A DNA stretch of 64,000 nt from Noviherbaspirillum sp. Root189. GTDB taxonomy: Bacteria > Pseudomonadota > Gammaproteobacteria > Burkholderiales > Burkholderiaceae_D. Position 1 is the first letter of the stretch; every line of letters begins with the position of its first letter. Below the pieces are notes generated by a model. That model saw only the letters and a list, made by a program, of their open reading frames with translations. It was not told the DNA's origin and did no database searches. Position numbers and translations under genes: made by a program. Where the stretch lies: assembly GCF_001428545.1 (NCBI RefSeq), contig NZ_LMHZ01000045.1, positions 62,001 to 126,000 of the forward strand. Reading direction: 5' to 3'. Below, in pieces: positions 38,278-48,028 of the stretch.

Positions 38278-39471
38278 TTATGCGTAGCTACGCAGGCGAC
38301 GCGAAAATTCCTGCAAAGCGCGGATACCCGAAGCTTCTGCACGCACACACCAGTCCTGCAATTGCTGCAGCAACTGCTCACGACTGGAGTTGGAACGCTC
38401 CCATATAGCACTGAGTTCGACACGCATTTCATGCATGGTCTGCAATGCTTTGCTATGCGCAAATAGTTCGCTCAATTGCTGTTTCTGCGGCGCGCCAAGT
38501 TTGGCCGGCTCACGCTGCAGCAGTTTGCGGGACGATTTGAGACGCTTGTATTCCAGCTTGCCCTTGCTCGCCAAATGCTCGGCTTCATCATGCCATGCGC
38601 TTTTCACCGATTTTGCATACTTAGCCATCACATCATAGCGATTAGCAATAACGGACTGCAATGTATCAAAGTCGGCCACACTCTTTTCACGATTGAATTT
38701 TGGCTCCGGGGCCACCTTCTTGACCTTTGCCAGGCCAACTGTTTCCAGGATGCGGATATACATCCAGCCAATATCGAACTCGTACCACTTCGACGACAGT
38801 TTGGCGGAAGTCCCAAAGGTATGGTGGTTGTTATGCAGCTCTTCACCACCGATGATGATGCCAATCGGGAAGATGTTAGTCGCGGCATCGGCACAGTCGT
38901 AATTCCGGTAACCCCAATAGTGGCCGATACCGTTGATGATGCCGGCGGCGGTCACCGGGATCCACAGCATCTGCACTGCCCATACACTCAGACCGACTAC
39001 GCCGAACAGCATGATGTCGATAATCAGCATCAAGCCTACGCCCTGCCAGCTGTATTTGCTGTAAAGATTGCGCTCGATCCAGTCGTTAGGTGTGCCATGA
39101 CCATACTTTTCCATGGTTTCGGCGTTTTTGGACTCGGCGCGATACAGTTCGGCGCCTTCAAAAAAAACTTTCTTGATACCACGTGTGACAGGGCTATGCG
39201 GGTCGTCTTCGGTCTCGCATTTCGCATGGTGTTTGCGATGAATGGCAGCCCATTCCTTAGTCACCATGCCGGTCGTCAGCCACAGCCAGAAACGAAAGAA
39301 GTGGCTGGGGATTGCGTGCAACTCGAGCGCGCGGTGCGCCTGGCAACGATGCAGGTAAATGGTCACGGCGGCAATCGTGATGTGCGTCGCGATCAACGTA
39401 AATGCAACGATTTCCCAACCGGAAGCACCGGAGAGGCCGTTGGAGAGAAAGTTAAGTACTGCGTCAAGCAT
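38278..39471 (-). CDS. Fatty-acid (acyl-CoA delta-9 type) desaturase
   Basis: A 397-residue membrane di-iron enzyme. The three His boxes are HRCQAHR near residue 41, HRKHH near 80 and HNNHH near 215, with hydrophobic segments between. This is the acyl-CoA/acyl-lipid delta-9 desaturase family that inserts double bonds in saturated chains and adjusts membrane fluidity. The C-terminal ~150 residues form a long charged, helical extension (KNxxDEAEHLASKGKLEYKRL type), longer than in minimal desaturases but seen in betaproteobacterial ones. Monocistronic, with its own terminator. Confidence 0.9.
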   Translation of the reverse strand: MLDAVLNFLSNGLSGASGWEIVAFTLIATHITIAAVTIYLHRCQAHRALELHAIPSHFFRFWLWLTTGMVTKEWAAIHRKHHAKCETEDDPHSPVTRGIKKVFFEGAELYRAESKNAETMEKYGHGTPNDWIERNLYSKYSWQGVGLMLIIDIMLFGVVGLSVWAVQMLWIPVTAAGIINGIGHYWGYRNYDCADAATNIFPIGIIIGGEELHNNHHTFGTSAKLSSKWYEFDIGWMYIRILETVGLAKVKKVAPEPKFNREKSVADFDTLQSVIANRYDVMAKYAKSVKSAWHDEAEHLASKGKLEYKRLKSSRKLLQREPAKLGAPQKQQLSELFAHSKALQTMHEMRVELSAIWERSNSSREQLLQQLQDWCVRAEASGIRALQEFSRRLRSYA

Positions 39472-39593
39472 GGTGGTTTCGATGATGGTTACTCCAGTTT
39501 GAATACATCGGGGTTCTTGCTATTCATGTATTTACCGAGGTTTTTACTTGGAAAACAAGGTCCTATCCGCATTTCGCAGCAGATTGTACGCTG

Positions 39594-40931
39594 TTATGGC
39601 GCCTCGGTGACGGGCATTTTGGGGGAAAGCCTGGGTTCAATTCCAGGAGACAGATCAAGGATTCGCACTTCACGCTGTGGATACGGTACTTCGATGTGAT
39701 GTTTTTGAAAACTTTTCCAGATGGCCCGGTTCAACTCAGACAGTACATTCCCGCGTCCGTTCTCCGGATCCGCAATCCAGATGCCCAGCTCGAGCTCAAA
39801 TCCATCGGCATCAAAGCGGATCAGGAGGCCTTGGGGCGCCGGTTCTTTCAAAATCCTTGGAATGCCGCCTGCCGTATCTTCAAGCAGCTTGAGCACCATC
39901 TCGATGTCCGCTTTATAAGAAACGCTCACTCGCGTAGCGAGGCGCAGGCTTCGGTCTGTCAATGAGTAATTTTGAACCGGACTAGACAACAACATTTCAT
40001 TTGGAACAACCGTTTCAATGCCATCAAAGCCCCTTACCACGGTGTACCGGGTGTTTATTTGTGTCACCTGTCCGAAATACTTGTCAATATTGACAATGTC
40101 ACCGATGGCGAGGCTGCGTTCGATCAGGATCACGAATCCGGAAACATAACTGCTGACAATCTTCTGCAGACCCAGGCCAAGGCCAACGCCGAGCGCACCA
40201 CCAAACACCGACAGCACTGTCAGGTCGATGCCGACCAATGAAAGACTGATCAAGACAGCCAGCAGGATCAAGACAGCACGTCCCATGCGCGCCATCACAG
40301 CACGCAAGGAAGAATGCACGCTGTCCATCCGCATCAAACGTTCTTCGAGTGCCGCCCCTGCCCACAGCGCGAACATCAGGGTGATCGCCACCGATGCCGC
40401 AGCTTGCGTTATGACCAGAAGTGACGCCTTGTGCCGCCCGACCGGGATCGTAGTCTGCTCGAGGTAAGCGATTAGTTCGGGCCAGAGCCCGGTGATGTAC
40501 AGTGCGACGCCACTCCAAACGATGGTCGCGAATACTTTTTCAAACAGTAACAGCAGCGCTCCGGCGTCGCCGCCACGCGCAAACACGCGACGCAAGACAT
40601 AGAAAGCCAGGCGGATTAACGCGAAGGAGCCTGCCAGCGGCAGCGCGAGGCGTAACAGATTGACATGTATCCACTGTTCCAGCACCAGTTTGGACAGCGC
40701 AATGAACGCCAATGCAAGCAGCGGTCCGAGTACGCGAGAAAAGCTTTCCACACCCAGGCGCATGACGCGCAACTGCACGTCATGCGCCGTCAGACGTCCT
40801 CGCAGCGCACGGGCAAGCGTCCACCCAAGCGCCAGACTTCCGATAAGCGCAATGAGTTGCCAGAGCAGGTTGGGATCAAAAAGGTCGACCCAGAGGTCGG
40901 ACAATAGGCTGGAGAGCAGGTTTTGTTTCAT
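39594..40931 (-). CDS. MscS family mechanosensitive channel
   Basis: A 445-residue membrane protein with about five N-terminal spans before the MscS core. The pore helix and beta domain are recognisable in VFGGALGVGLGLGLQKIVSS and YVSGFVILIERSLAIGDIVN, then TRYTVVRGFDGIETVVPNEM. It releases solutes under hypo-osmotic shock or has a related role. It overlaps the PLD-like gene by ATGA (40928-40931), so the two are translated together. Confidence 0.9.
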   Translation of the reverse strand: MKQNLLSSLLSDLWVDLFDPNLLWQLIALIGSLALGWTLARALRGRLTAHDVQLRVMRLGVESFSRVLGPLLALAFIALSKLVLEQWIHVNLLRLALPLAGSFALIRLAFYVLRRVFARGGDAGALLLLFEKVFATIVWSGVALYITGLWPELIAYLEQTTIPVGRHKASLLVITQAAASVAITLMFALWAGAALEERLMRMDSVHSSLRAVMARMGRAVLILLAVLISLSLVGIDLTVLSVFGGALGVGLGLGLQKIVSSYVSGFVILIERSLAIGDIVNIDKYFGQVTQINTRYTVVRGFDGIETVVPNEMLLSSPVQNYSLTDRSLRLATRVSVSYKADIEMVLKLLEDTAGGIPRILKEPAPQGLLIRFDADGFELELGIWIADPENGRGNVLSELNRAIWKSFQKHHIEVPYPQREVRILDLSPGIEPRLSPKMPVTEAP

Positions 40932-41512
40932 TTCTTGTAAGGTGTTGCCTCGCTTTTGTGGCGCTCCCAGTTGCTCGCGTAGCGTGCGGCCAGCGCCGGA
41001 TTATTTCGCGAAATCAACAGGTTTTCCGCATTCTTGTGCTGAGCTGTCCAGGTGAAATTGAAACTGCCGGTGATGACTACCGCCTTCGGACTGGCAGCGT
41101 CGACCACCATGACCTTGTTGTGCGCATTCTGGTATTTGGTCTCAAGCCAGACGGGAATACCGCCAGCGGCAAGTTTGGGCGCTACTGAGGAATCGACTCT
41201 TTCGAGCTGATTGGCATCGACCAGCACCTTCACATCAACGCCGCGCCGATGCGCTGCGAGAAGCGTAGTGGCGATTTTCTTGCTGGTCAACAGGTAGGCC
41301 TGGACGAGGACCTGCTGACGAGCGCCGTCGACCACTTCGATAATCTCGGCCTCGATATTGTCCCAGGGTGCGAAAAGCGGTTGAAGCGTTCCCTGCGCTG
41401 CAATGGGCGGTGGTGCCTCAGTAGTCGTTGCTGCGACCGCCGAGGCCAGAGAAAGAATATTCAGCGCAAGTGCAGGTGCAAGTGCAAGCACCAATCCGAT
41501 GGCGCGGTACAT
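40928..41512 (-). CDS. Exported phospholipase D-like protein (single HKD)
   Basis: A 194-residue protein with an N-terminal signal (MYRAIGLVLALAPALALNIL then SLASAVAA). One HKD motif, AHNKVMVVDAASPKAVVITG, then SFNFTW, places it in the PLDc_2 single-domain group typified by the secreted nuclease Nuc, which works as a dimer. The substrate may be DNA or phospholipid. The stop-start overlap with the RNA methyltransferase (1 base) and with the MscS gene makes a tight operon, though functional connection is unclear. Confidence 0.85.
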   Translation of the reverse strand: MYRAIGLVLALAPALALNILSLASAVAATTTEAPPPIAAQGTLQPLFAPWDNIEAEIIEVVDGARQQVLVQAYLLTSKKIATTLLAAHRRGVDVKVLVDANQLERVDSSVAPKLAAGGIPVWLETKYQNAHNKVMVVDAASPKAVVITGSFNFTWTAQHKNAENLLISRNNPALAARYASNWERHKSEATPYKK

Positions 41513-42774
41513 CAGGTGGCTTTTTTCCGTTCGAAGACAGCGGCGAAGAAGCCATCGGTGTGATGGATGTGCGGAGAAAGCTTGAGGTAATCCTGCATCT
41601 CCAGCGCCACTTTCTGCTCTTCCAGGATATCTTTCATCGGCACCAGTTCAAATCCTTCATGGGTAGCCAGGAATTGCTGGGCGACCGATTCATTCTCCTC
41701 ATCCAGCAGGCTGCAGGTTGCATATACCAACCGTCCTCCGGGTTTGAGCAGCCGCGCGGCACTGGCGAGAATGGACACTTGTTTGGCATGGAGTTCGACA
41801 ATCGATTCCGGCGTCTGGCGCCATTTCATATCCGGATTACGGCGTAATGTACCCAGACCGCTGCAGGGTGCGTCGACCAGGACACGGTCGATTTTCGATA
41901 CCAGGCGTTTGACCTTGGCGTCGTTTTCATGGGCAATCACGACCGGATGCACATTCGACAAGCCGCTGCGAGCGAGTCGCGGCTTGAGTTTGCTGAGGCG
42001 CTTTTCGGACACGTCGAATGCGTAGAGGCGACCTGTATTTCGCATGGCGGCACCGAGGGCGAGCGTCTTGCCGCCCGCGCCGGCGCAGAAATCCACCACC
42101 ATTTCGCCCCGCTTCGCTCCCAGGATCTGGGCGAGCAACTGGCTACCCTCATCCTGCACCTCGATCGCGCCTTCCTTGAATAGAGGAAGATTTTGTAATG
42201 CCGGCTTCTTCATGACGCGGATACCGAGCGGCGCATACGGGGTGGGCTCGCACAGGATAGGTGCCTTGGCCAGTTCGGCGATGACGTCTTCGCGTTTCCA
42301 CTTGAGCGCATTGACGCGCAGGTCAAGCGGCGCGGGACGGTTAAGTGCCTCGGCCAGTTCCAGCGTTGCCGCTTCGCCGTCGCGCTCGACCAGTTTGTCA
42401 AACAACCATTGCGGCAAGTTGGCGCGCAGCGTCACCGGCAGACTGTTGCGGTCGATTTGTGCAATCCGTTGCAGCCATTCGGTTTCTTCCGCGGACAGGC
42501 TGCCCAGGTTGTCGACGCCGACGGCGTCCGCCAAACCAAGCAAGGTCAGCCGGCGCATTGCCGGGCCATGGCCGGATTCGGCGAAACTCGCATACGCAAG
42601 CTTGTTGCGCAATACCGCATAGACGCCTTCAGCTACAGCGTTGCGTTCACGCGAGCCGAGTTTGGGATGTTCGCGAAAATAACGGGAAATGATGACGTCG
42701 GCGGGACCGGTGAAACGCAATACTTCGCGCAAAACCTCTTCGGCGGCGCCTACGACCGCTGGGTGCAATCTCAT
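41512..42774 (-). CDS. RsmB/NOP family rRNA (cytosine-C5) methyltransferase
   Basis: A 420-residue SAM-dependent enzyme. The catalytic cysteines appear in VLVDAPCSGLGTLRRNPD near residue 305 and VYATCSLLDEENE near 355; SAM-binding is VVDFCAGAGGKTLALGAA near 240. The N-terminal part (HPAVVGAAEEVLREVLRFTG, SRERNAVAEGVYAVLRN) is a short NusB-like helical region. Substrate base not deducible, though 16S rRNA is usual. It starts 15 bases before the end of the purN unit. Confidence 0.9.
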   Translation of the reverse strand: MRLHPAVVGAAEEVLREVLRFTGPADVIISRYFREHPKLGSRERNAVAEGVYAVLRNKLAYASFAESGHGPAMRRLTLLGLADAVGVDNLGSLSAEETEWLQRIAQIDRNSLPVTLRANLPQWLFDKLVERDGEAATLELAEALNRPAPLDLRVNALKWKREDVIAELAKAPILCEPTPYAPLGIRVMKKPALQNLPLFKEGAIEVQDEGSQLLAQILGAKRGEMVVDFCAGAGGKTLALGAAMRNTGRLYAFDVSEKRLSKLKPRLARSGLSNVHPVVIAHENDAKVKRLVSKIDRVLVDAPCSGLGTLRRNPDMKWRQTPESIVELHAKQVSILASAARLLKPGGRLVYATCSLLDEENESVAQQFLATHEGFELVPMKDILEEQKVALEMQDYLKLSPHIHHTDGFFAAVFERKKAT

Positions 42775-42789
42775 GGAATTTCTTTCTCT

Positions 42790-43410
42790 TTATGCGGGTT
42801 GTGCCGCATCTGCAATATGGACCACGCCGTTGTCAATCGACAGCCGGCCTTCGACGTACCAGCGCACGGCCTTTGGATAAAGCACATGCTCTTCGACCAG
42901 CACGCGACCTGCCAGGGTGTCTTCAGTATCGCCGGGAAGTACCGGCACTGTTGCCTGTGCGACGATAGGGCCGTGATCAAGTTCCGCTGTGACGAAATGC
43001 ACGGTTACGCCGTGCACCTTGACGCCGGCCGCGAGCGCCTGCCTGTGGGTGGCCAAGCCCGGGAAACTCGGCAGCAGCGACGGATGGATATTCAACATAC
43101 GGCCGGCGTAATGCTCGACGAAGCCGGGAGTCAGGATGCGCATGAAGCCGGCCAGAACGACGAGATCCGGCGCAAACCGGTCAATCGTAGCCTGCAACTG
43201 GGCATCGAAGGCTTCGCGCGATGGAAAATCCTTGCTGACGACAACTTCGGTAGCGATGCCTTGCTGCGCCGCGAATGCAAGACCTTCCGCGTCGGCGCGG
43301 TTACTGATGACCGCCGCGATTCGGCACGGCCAGCCTTCCGCTTTGGCCGCGCGAACAATGGCTTGCATGTTGCTGCCGCGTCCGGAAATCAGGATGACGA
43401 TATTTTTCAT
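42790..43410 (-). CDS. purN: Phosphoribosylglycinamide formyltransferase PurN
   Basis: A 206-residue enzyme from ATG 43410 (MKNIVILISGRGSNMQAIVR); in-frame ATGs farther upstream give a non-homologous tail. GRGSNMQA is the phosphate-binding start, MRILTPGFV precedes the catalytic NIHPSLLPSFPG with its Asn-His, and VHFVTAELDHGPIVAQATV contains the catalytic Asp. It uses 10-formyltetrahydrofolate to formylate GAR in purine synthesis. It lies upstream of the RNA methyltransferase with a 15-bp gap and likely forms one transcript with it. Confidence 0.95.
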   Translation of the reverse strand: MKNIVILISGRGSNMQAIVRAAKAEGWPCRIAAVISNRADAEGLAFAAQQGIATEVVVSKDFPSREAFDAQLQATIDRFAPDLVVLAGFMRILTPGFVEHYAGRMLNIHPSLLPSFPGLATHRQALAAGVKVHGVTVHFVTAELDHGPIVAQATVPVLPGDTEDTLAGRVLVEEHVLYPKAVRWYVEGRLSIDNGVVHIADAAQPA

Positions 43411-43455
43411 GGCGCGCATTTTACCGTACCGGCCTACCTGCCCCACCTGAATGAA

Positions 43456-43486
43456 ATAAAAAAGCCGGCCCGCGGCCGGCTTTCCA
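43456..43486 (-). terminator. Terminator after the barstar-like gene
   Basis: GCCGGCC-CGC-GGCCGGC; on the minus strand it is followed by TTTTTTATTT. It lies 25-50 bp past the barstar stop and upstream of purN. Confidence 0.85.
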
Positions 43487-43508
43487 ATGGTTAAAAACCA
43501 AACTCCCG

Positions 43509-43907
43509 CTACTGGAAAGAATAAAAGACACGAAAGGCAACTTTCTTTTCCGCCCAGAAGTCAGCGGCGTCCCGGAATACGTCAAGCAGCGTTTCGCGCG
43601 CTTCCTTGTCAAACTTCGGCGTGTTCGGAAGTTGTTCAATCACGACCAGAAAGCCCGGTTGCGGCCCGGCCTTATAGGGAAGATCGGTCAGGCAATCGCT
43701 GAGCGCGTCGAAATTCTTGCCAAAGTGTTTGGGAAAATGAAACGCTTGCGCAATGCACGCCAATACTTGCTGTTTTGTCGTTGCCTCGGCGCAATAAGCA
43801 TAAAGAAAATGCTGACCAAGACGCGCGGCCTCTTCCTGCAATTCCGTCACCCGGAATGCGCGGATGGACTGCACCAAGTTGGGTGGCACGGTTTTAAACA
43901 GGCTCAT
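43509..43907 (-). CDS. Barstar-family ribonuclease inhibitor
   Basis: A 132-residue protein from ATG 43907 (MSLFKTVPPNLVQSIRAFRV) with GAGGAAG at good spacing; ATG 43967 adds 20 residues. The barstar fold is marked by CIAQAFHFPKHFGKNFDALSD, then CLTDLP near residues 70-95, including the Asp and aromatic residues that plug the RNase active site, and LVVIEQLPNT. It neutralises the secreted barnase-like enzyme encoded just upstream before export. Both genes run leftward, RNase first, 71 bases apart. Confidence 0.88.
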   Translation of the reverse strand: MSLFKTVPPNLVQSIRAFRVTELQEEAARLGQHFLYAYCAEATTKQQVLACIAQAFHFPKHFGKNFDALSDCLTDLPYKAGPQPGFLVVIEQLPNTPKFDKEARETLLDVFRDAADFWAEKKVAFRVFYSFQ

Positions 43908-43978
43908 GTCTTCCTCGGTACGGGGAATGAGGTTCACGGGTTCTCTGTGCGATGGCTCGAATAGCATGTTCTTGCTTC

Positions 43979-44353
43979 TTACTCTTTAATACGCCGGAAG
44001 GTGTCGTAATGGTCATCGGTATAGTAGTACTCGCCCGACGATTGCGGATCTCCGCCAGAAACAATGCGCCGTGCGCCGCGGTTGCGCGCGCCTGGGGTCT
44101 TTACCGTGAATTCGTGATAATACCCGCGCTTCTGCTTGGGCAAAACTCCTTCAAAATTCCTGAAAACGCGGCCGTCGTTTGGGTAGGGGAAAGGTCCGCC
44201 GCGCTTGATGAGTTCCAGCGTCTGACGCCCTTCCCTGGGTAAATCCTCAACAGGAATAATGCCAATCGGGGCCAGTCCCTTGGCAAATAACTGAAGGGAA
44301 AAGAACAGCGTTGCGAAAAACAGCAACCATCTGTTCATCAACTGCCGGTTCAT
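43979..44353 (-). CDS. Secreted barnase-like guanyl ribonuclease
   Basis: A 124-residue protein from ATG 44353 (MNRQLMNRWLLFFATLFFSL) with a signal peptide ending near LFAKG; ATG 44338 is equally possible. The mature domain has the microbial N1/T1-type RNase layout: LPREGRQTLELIKRGGPFPY, NDGRVFRNFEGVLP, catalytic Glu in YYHEFTV, Arg in GARNRGARRIVSGG and His in TDDHYDTFRRI. It would cut single-stranded RNA at guanosine outside the cell. The adjacent barstar protects the producer. Confidence 0.85.
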   Translation of the reverse strand: MNRQLMNRWLLFFATLFFSLQLFAKGLAPIGIIPVEDLPREGRQTLELIKRGGPFPYPNDGRVFRNFEGVLPKQKRGYYHEFTVKTPGARNRGARRIVSGGDPQSSGEYYYTDDHYDTFRRIKE

Positions 44354-44680
44354 GAGGTACTGTCCATGTTGTGAAGGTTTGACAATTCCGGTATCGGATA
44401 CCGTAGGGTAACTGCTTGTTAAATGCGAATCAACCCTGAATACTCTAAATGTGGTACGTAATTTTCCTGCATGAAACTTTGACAACAAATATTATTCGAA
44501 AGCCATCTCAATTAGGGCATCAGAATCAAAAGCGAAACGATTTACGGCCGTGATACACGCTCGTCTTGTTACAAGAAAGCTTCGTTCCTTGCGCAAAAAG
44601 CCTTGGAAACGTCATTACCAGCAAAGCGGCGGCTGGTAATAGGCCAACCCCAGGCGGTGTTGGTCAACGTGTTGCGAGGG
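44354..44680. other. 327-bp gap between barnase-like and patatin genes, no gene seen
   Basis: Both flanking genes read leftward. No ribosome-binding-site-backed frame, hairpin with T-run or repeat was found. The barnase promoter is expected here; a TTGACA-like TTGACAATTCC run at 44385 is on the opposite strand and is not convincing. Confidence 0.45.
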
Positions 44681-45904
44681 TCAGCTGCTCCCGGCGCACC
44701 ATGCTTTCTCCTGGCATTTTTGCTGCTCCTGTTCAGCCATGCCAAAGAAGGCAAGAACGTCGTCGCGACGAGCAAGCGCATCTTTCCGGCCTAGCCGAAT
44801 CAGCTCGCCGGTATAACTGGATTCAAACAACAGGTAAGACGCCAGCGCTGCACCGCTCGCCTCGGTGGCGCCGATTCCTCCCAACAACATCCGTATCGGG
44901 CGCGGCAGACTGCCAACCCGCCGGCTGGCAATTTCGTCAAGGCGCTCCGACGGAGCAATGATCAGCATCTGGATGGGACGCAGCGGCATCCGTGCCCTCT
45001 GTTCTTCGGTCAGCATCGACAGGGTGAGATTCACGCGCGTCGTGCGCTCGATGTCCACGGCAAGACTGTCAAGGAAGATACTGGACAAGGCGTGGCCGGC
45101 GATCTGTGCAAGGCTGGGATATTGCGGCGGACCGGGATTTTCCGGGGTGGGTTCATTGAGTCGTCCTGCACCAATGACCAGCACCTTGTCTGCCCCCAGA
45201 TGGATTGCCGGCGAAATTGGCGCGAGTTGGCGCATCGATCCGTCGCCGAAGAATTCTCGCCGACCTTCGCAGTAAAGAGGTGTCGCCGGAAAAATCAGGG
45301 GAATCGCCGATGAAGCCAGCAAATGCTCCACGCCGATCTGGCTACGTAACGCCGTCCGCTGTGAGCGCACCCAAGGCTCGATGTCGGCTTCGCTTTGAAA
45401 GAAGGTAATGTGGCGACCTGCCGTATAAGACGATGCAGTAACGGCCAGCGCATGCAGCTTCCCATCCATCAGCGCCGCATCCAGCCGTGGGAAGTTGAGC
45501 ATCCGGTTCAGCAGCGTCACCAATGGCGTATTGTCAAGCAGCGCATTGGGGGGACTGGCCTTCCATTTACGCAAAAGCCAGCCGAAGGACATCAGCGACA
45601 GCCACCTGGCGCCCGATCGCAAGACGCCGAGCGAATCGGCACGGTACACCTGTTCCGCGGCGAAGTGCTCCCACACCTGCAAGACCTTGTGCAGGCCTTC
45701 TTCGAAGTTATCGGCATGACAAGCCAGCGCGGTGGCGTTGATCGCACCAGCCGATGTGCCGCAGATAATGTCATAGGGATTGCGCGACGCTTCCCAGCCT
45801 GCGTCGCGCAGGATCGACGAGACGCCATCCAGTACACCAACCTGGTAGGCTGCCCGTGCGCCTCCGCCAGTCAGGACAAGGCCAGTTTTTTTGCTCTCAC
45901 TCAT
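44681..45904 (-). CDS. Patatin-like phospholipase
   Basis: A 407-residue protein. The oxyanion-hole motif [20 protein letters not shown] near residue 10, nucleophile elbow [15 protein letters not shown] near 50 and the Asp of [14 protein letters not shown] near 215 are a full patatin catalytic set. No signal peptide. Patatins hydrolyse acyl esters of phospholipids. The C-terminal ~90 residues ([33 protein letters not shown]) are typical of the longer bacterial group. It is monocistronic as far as seen. Confidence 0.92.
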   Translation of the reverse strand: MSESKKTGLVLTGGGARAAYQVGVLDGVSSILRDAGWEASRNPYDIICGTSAGAINATALACHADNFEEGLHKVLQVWEHFAAEQVYRADSLGVLRSGARWLSLMSFGWLLRKWKASPPNALLDNTPLVTLLNRMLNFPRLDAALMDGKLHALAVTASSYTAGRHITFFQSEADIEPWVRSQRTALRSQIGVEHLLASSAIPLIFPATPLYCEGRREFFGDGSMRQLAPISPAIHLGADKVLVIGAGRLNEPTPENPGPPQYPSLAQIAGHALSSIFLDSLAVDIERTTRVNLTLSMLTEEQRARMPLRPIQMLIIAPSERLDEIASRRVGSLPRPIRMLLGGIGATEASGAALASYLLFESSYTGELIRLGRKDALARRDDVLAFFGMAEQEQQKCQEKAWCAGSS

Positions 45905-46025
45905 GACAAGAGATTAGCAGGCGACAATGCCCTTTGGGAAACAGAGACGCTGCGACCAACCTGAAAACAACGCGACGTCATGTCGGCGCTGGTGCACTGC
46001 CCTGTTCTTCCATGTCAGCAAGACA

Positions 46026-47855
46026 TTAGTCGCCCTTGACGATACCTTCGCGGCGCGGGTCGGCGCCACCGAACCACATCTCTTCTCCATGGATATTCAT
46101 GCGCATGATGCCCTGCAATCCCGAGGTCTGCTCCATAACACGGACATTGTGCCCTTTGGCCTTGAGCTGTTCGACCAAGGCATCGCTTACCCTCCCCTGT
46201 TCCAGTTCGGTCGGCCCGTTGCGGCTGCCGAAATTGGGCAGGCTGATTGCCTGCTGCACATTGAGTCCCCAGTCGAGCGTTCCGACCAGGACCTTGCCGA
46301 CATAATTGATGATTGCAGATCCGCCCGGGGAGCCCGTTGAAAGCACGAGTTTTTTCGTACCCCGTTCAAACACGAAGGTCGGGGCCATGGAACTGCGCGG
46401 GCGCTTGCCGGACTGCACCCGGTTGGCTACCGGCCCATTGGCATCCACCGGATCGAAAGAAAAGTCCGTAAGCTGGTTATTGAGCAGGAAGCCGCGCACC
46501 ATCTGCCTGGAACCAAAAGCGTCCTCGATCGTGGTGGTCATCGAAATGGCATTGCCCTTGGCATCGACGATGGAAATGTGCGAGGTAGACGGCAACTCCG
46601 GAGAATTGTCTATCCCGAGCGCAAGCGTGGTAGCCGGTGGCACGCCGAACTTTGCCACGCCCATCGACTTGTCCGTAATCAGTGCTGCGCGTTCAGCCAG
46701 GTAGCGCTTGTCCACCAGCGCCTTCGGGCTATTGCCGGGCAAGGGCACGAAATCGGTGTCGGCGACATAGCGGCCCCGATCGGCATAGGCGAGCCGGCCC
46801 GCTTCGGAAAACAAATGAATCGCATCGGCGTTGAGCGCACCATTCACGGGGGTGAGTGCGCGCATATTCTTTGTCTCCAGCATGCCAAGCATTTGCGCGA
46901 TGGCGATACCACCTGAGGAAGGCGGCGGCATGCCGCATACGGTCCAGGTTTTGTAGTCGGTACAGACCGGCTCGCGCACCTTGGCCTGGTAGCCGGCAAT
47001 ATCGGCCGCGGTCAGCAAGCCCGGATTGGTGGGATGGCTTTTTACCTTGGTTTCGATATCGCGCGCGATCTGGCCTGTGTAAAACGCATCGGCACCGCCT
47101 TTGGCGATATCACGCAGAACTTGCGCAAGCTCAGGATTTTTCAATACATGCCCCACTGGCCAGGGGTTGCCATCCTTATCGTAAAAATAGGCAGCCGCGA
47201 CTGGATCCTTTCTCAGGAACTGTTCAGTTTTCAGCATGGCGTTCAAGCGCGGACTGACAGCGAAGCCTCGCTCCGCCAGTGAAATCGCAGGCGCGAACAG
47301 GGATGCCCATGGCAACCTGCCGTACTGCTTGTGCGCCAGTTCAAGCATGCGCAGCACGCCGGGTGCGCCGACCGAGCGTCCGCCGACGACGCCTTCGTGG
47401 AAACTCATGGCCTTGCCTTCGGCGGTCTGGAACAATCGTTCGGTTGCAGCGGCGGGTGCGGTTTCCCGCCCGTCGAAGGCCTTCACGGTGTTGCCATCGA
47501 AATGCATCATGAAGGCACCGCCGGCAATGCCGGACGATTGCGGCTCTACCAGCCCCAACACCATCTGCACGGCGATGGCGGCATCGACGGCGGAACCGCC
47601 GACACGCAGTACCCGGTAACCGGCTTCGGTTGCCAAAGGATTGGCTGCAGCGACCATGAATTTTTTGGCGGCCCAACCCGGTTTATCAGTGAAGCCGGAC
47701 GCGCTTTCCGGGGCCTGCATGCCAGGGGCCGGGCTGGTTGCGACGACCGGAGCGACCGGGGTGGCCGGAGCAGCTTGTTGTGCGGTCTGATTGCTGGCGC
47801 AGGCAACGAGCAGGAGCGATGCCGTGGCGAGCAGGGAGATTTTTGTTTTGATCAT
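46026..47855 (-). CDS. ggt: Gamma-glutamyltransferase, lipoprotein-type signal
   Basis: A 609-residue Ntn-hydrolase precursor from ATG 47855 (MIKTKISLLATASLLLVACA), with GGAG seven bases upstream. The LVAC lipobox suggests a lipid-anchored protein, unlike the periplasmic E. coli enzyme. The processing Thr is in LPSTSHISIVDAKGN near residue 405; SMTTTIEDAFGS, SGKRPRSSMAPTFV and STGSPGGSAIINYVG complete the active site. It cleaves glutathione and gamma-glutamyl compounds outside the cytoplasm and transfers the gamma-glutamyl group. Residues 25-60 form an Ala/Pro/Val-rich linker after the anchor. Confidence 0.93.
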   Translation of the reverse strand: MIKTKISLLATASLLLVACASNQTAQQAAPATPVAPVVATSPAPGMQAPESASGFTDKPGWAAKKFMVAAANPLATEAGYRVLRVGGSAVDAAIAVQMVLGLVEPQSSGIAGGAFMMHFDGNTVKAFDGRETAPAAATERLFQTAEGKAMSFHEGVVGGRSVGAPGVLRMLELAHKQYGRLPWASLFAPAISLAERGFAVSPRLNAMLKTEQFLRKDPVAAAYFYDKDGNPWPVGHVLKNPELAQVLRDIAKGGADAFYTGQIARDIETKVKSHPTNPGLLTAADIAGYQAKVREPVCTDYKTWTVCGMPPPSSGGIAIAQMLGMLETKNMRALTPVNGALNADAIHLFSEAGRLAYADRGRYVADTDFVPLPGNSPKALVDKRYLAERAALITDKSMGVAKFGVPPATTLALGIDNSPELPSTSHISIVDAKGNAISMTTTIEDAFGSRQMVRGFLLNNQLTDFSFDPVDANGPVANRVQSGKRPRSSMAPTFVFERGTKKLVLSTGSPGGSAIINYVGKVLVGTLDWGLNVQQAISLPNFGSRNGPTELEQGRVSDALVEQLKAKGHNVRVMEQTSGLQGIMRMNIHGEEMWFGGADPRREGIVKGD

Positions 47856-47979
47856 GGCCGACTCCATGGGAAAGGAGTGGCTAGTCTAATTTGACTGTGC
47901 CTGGCTGTCATGCGCTTGCCATCGCTAAATGCCGGACACTTGAGGTCGCTCACCGCACGTAAGACAATGCATCCAAGCA

Positions 47980-48015
47980 AAAGGGCGAGCGAAACCGAAG
48001 TGTCGCTCGCCCTTT
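47980..48015 (-). terminator. Terminator of the SDR gene
   Basis: AAAGGGCGAGCGA and TCGCTCGCCCTTT, 13-bp arms with a 10-base loop, 14 bp past the SDR stop; minus-strand T-run is short (TTTT). Confidence 0.75.
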
Positions 48016-48028
48016 CCATGAGAAACAA

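Noticed and set aside
38476-39699. 407-codon frame antisense to the desaturase
   Set aside because: Shadow of a gene with all three His boxes; composition His/Gln-rich and implausible.
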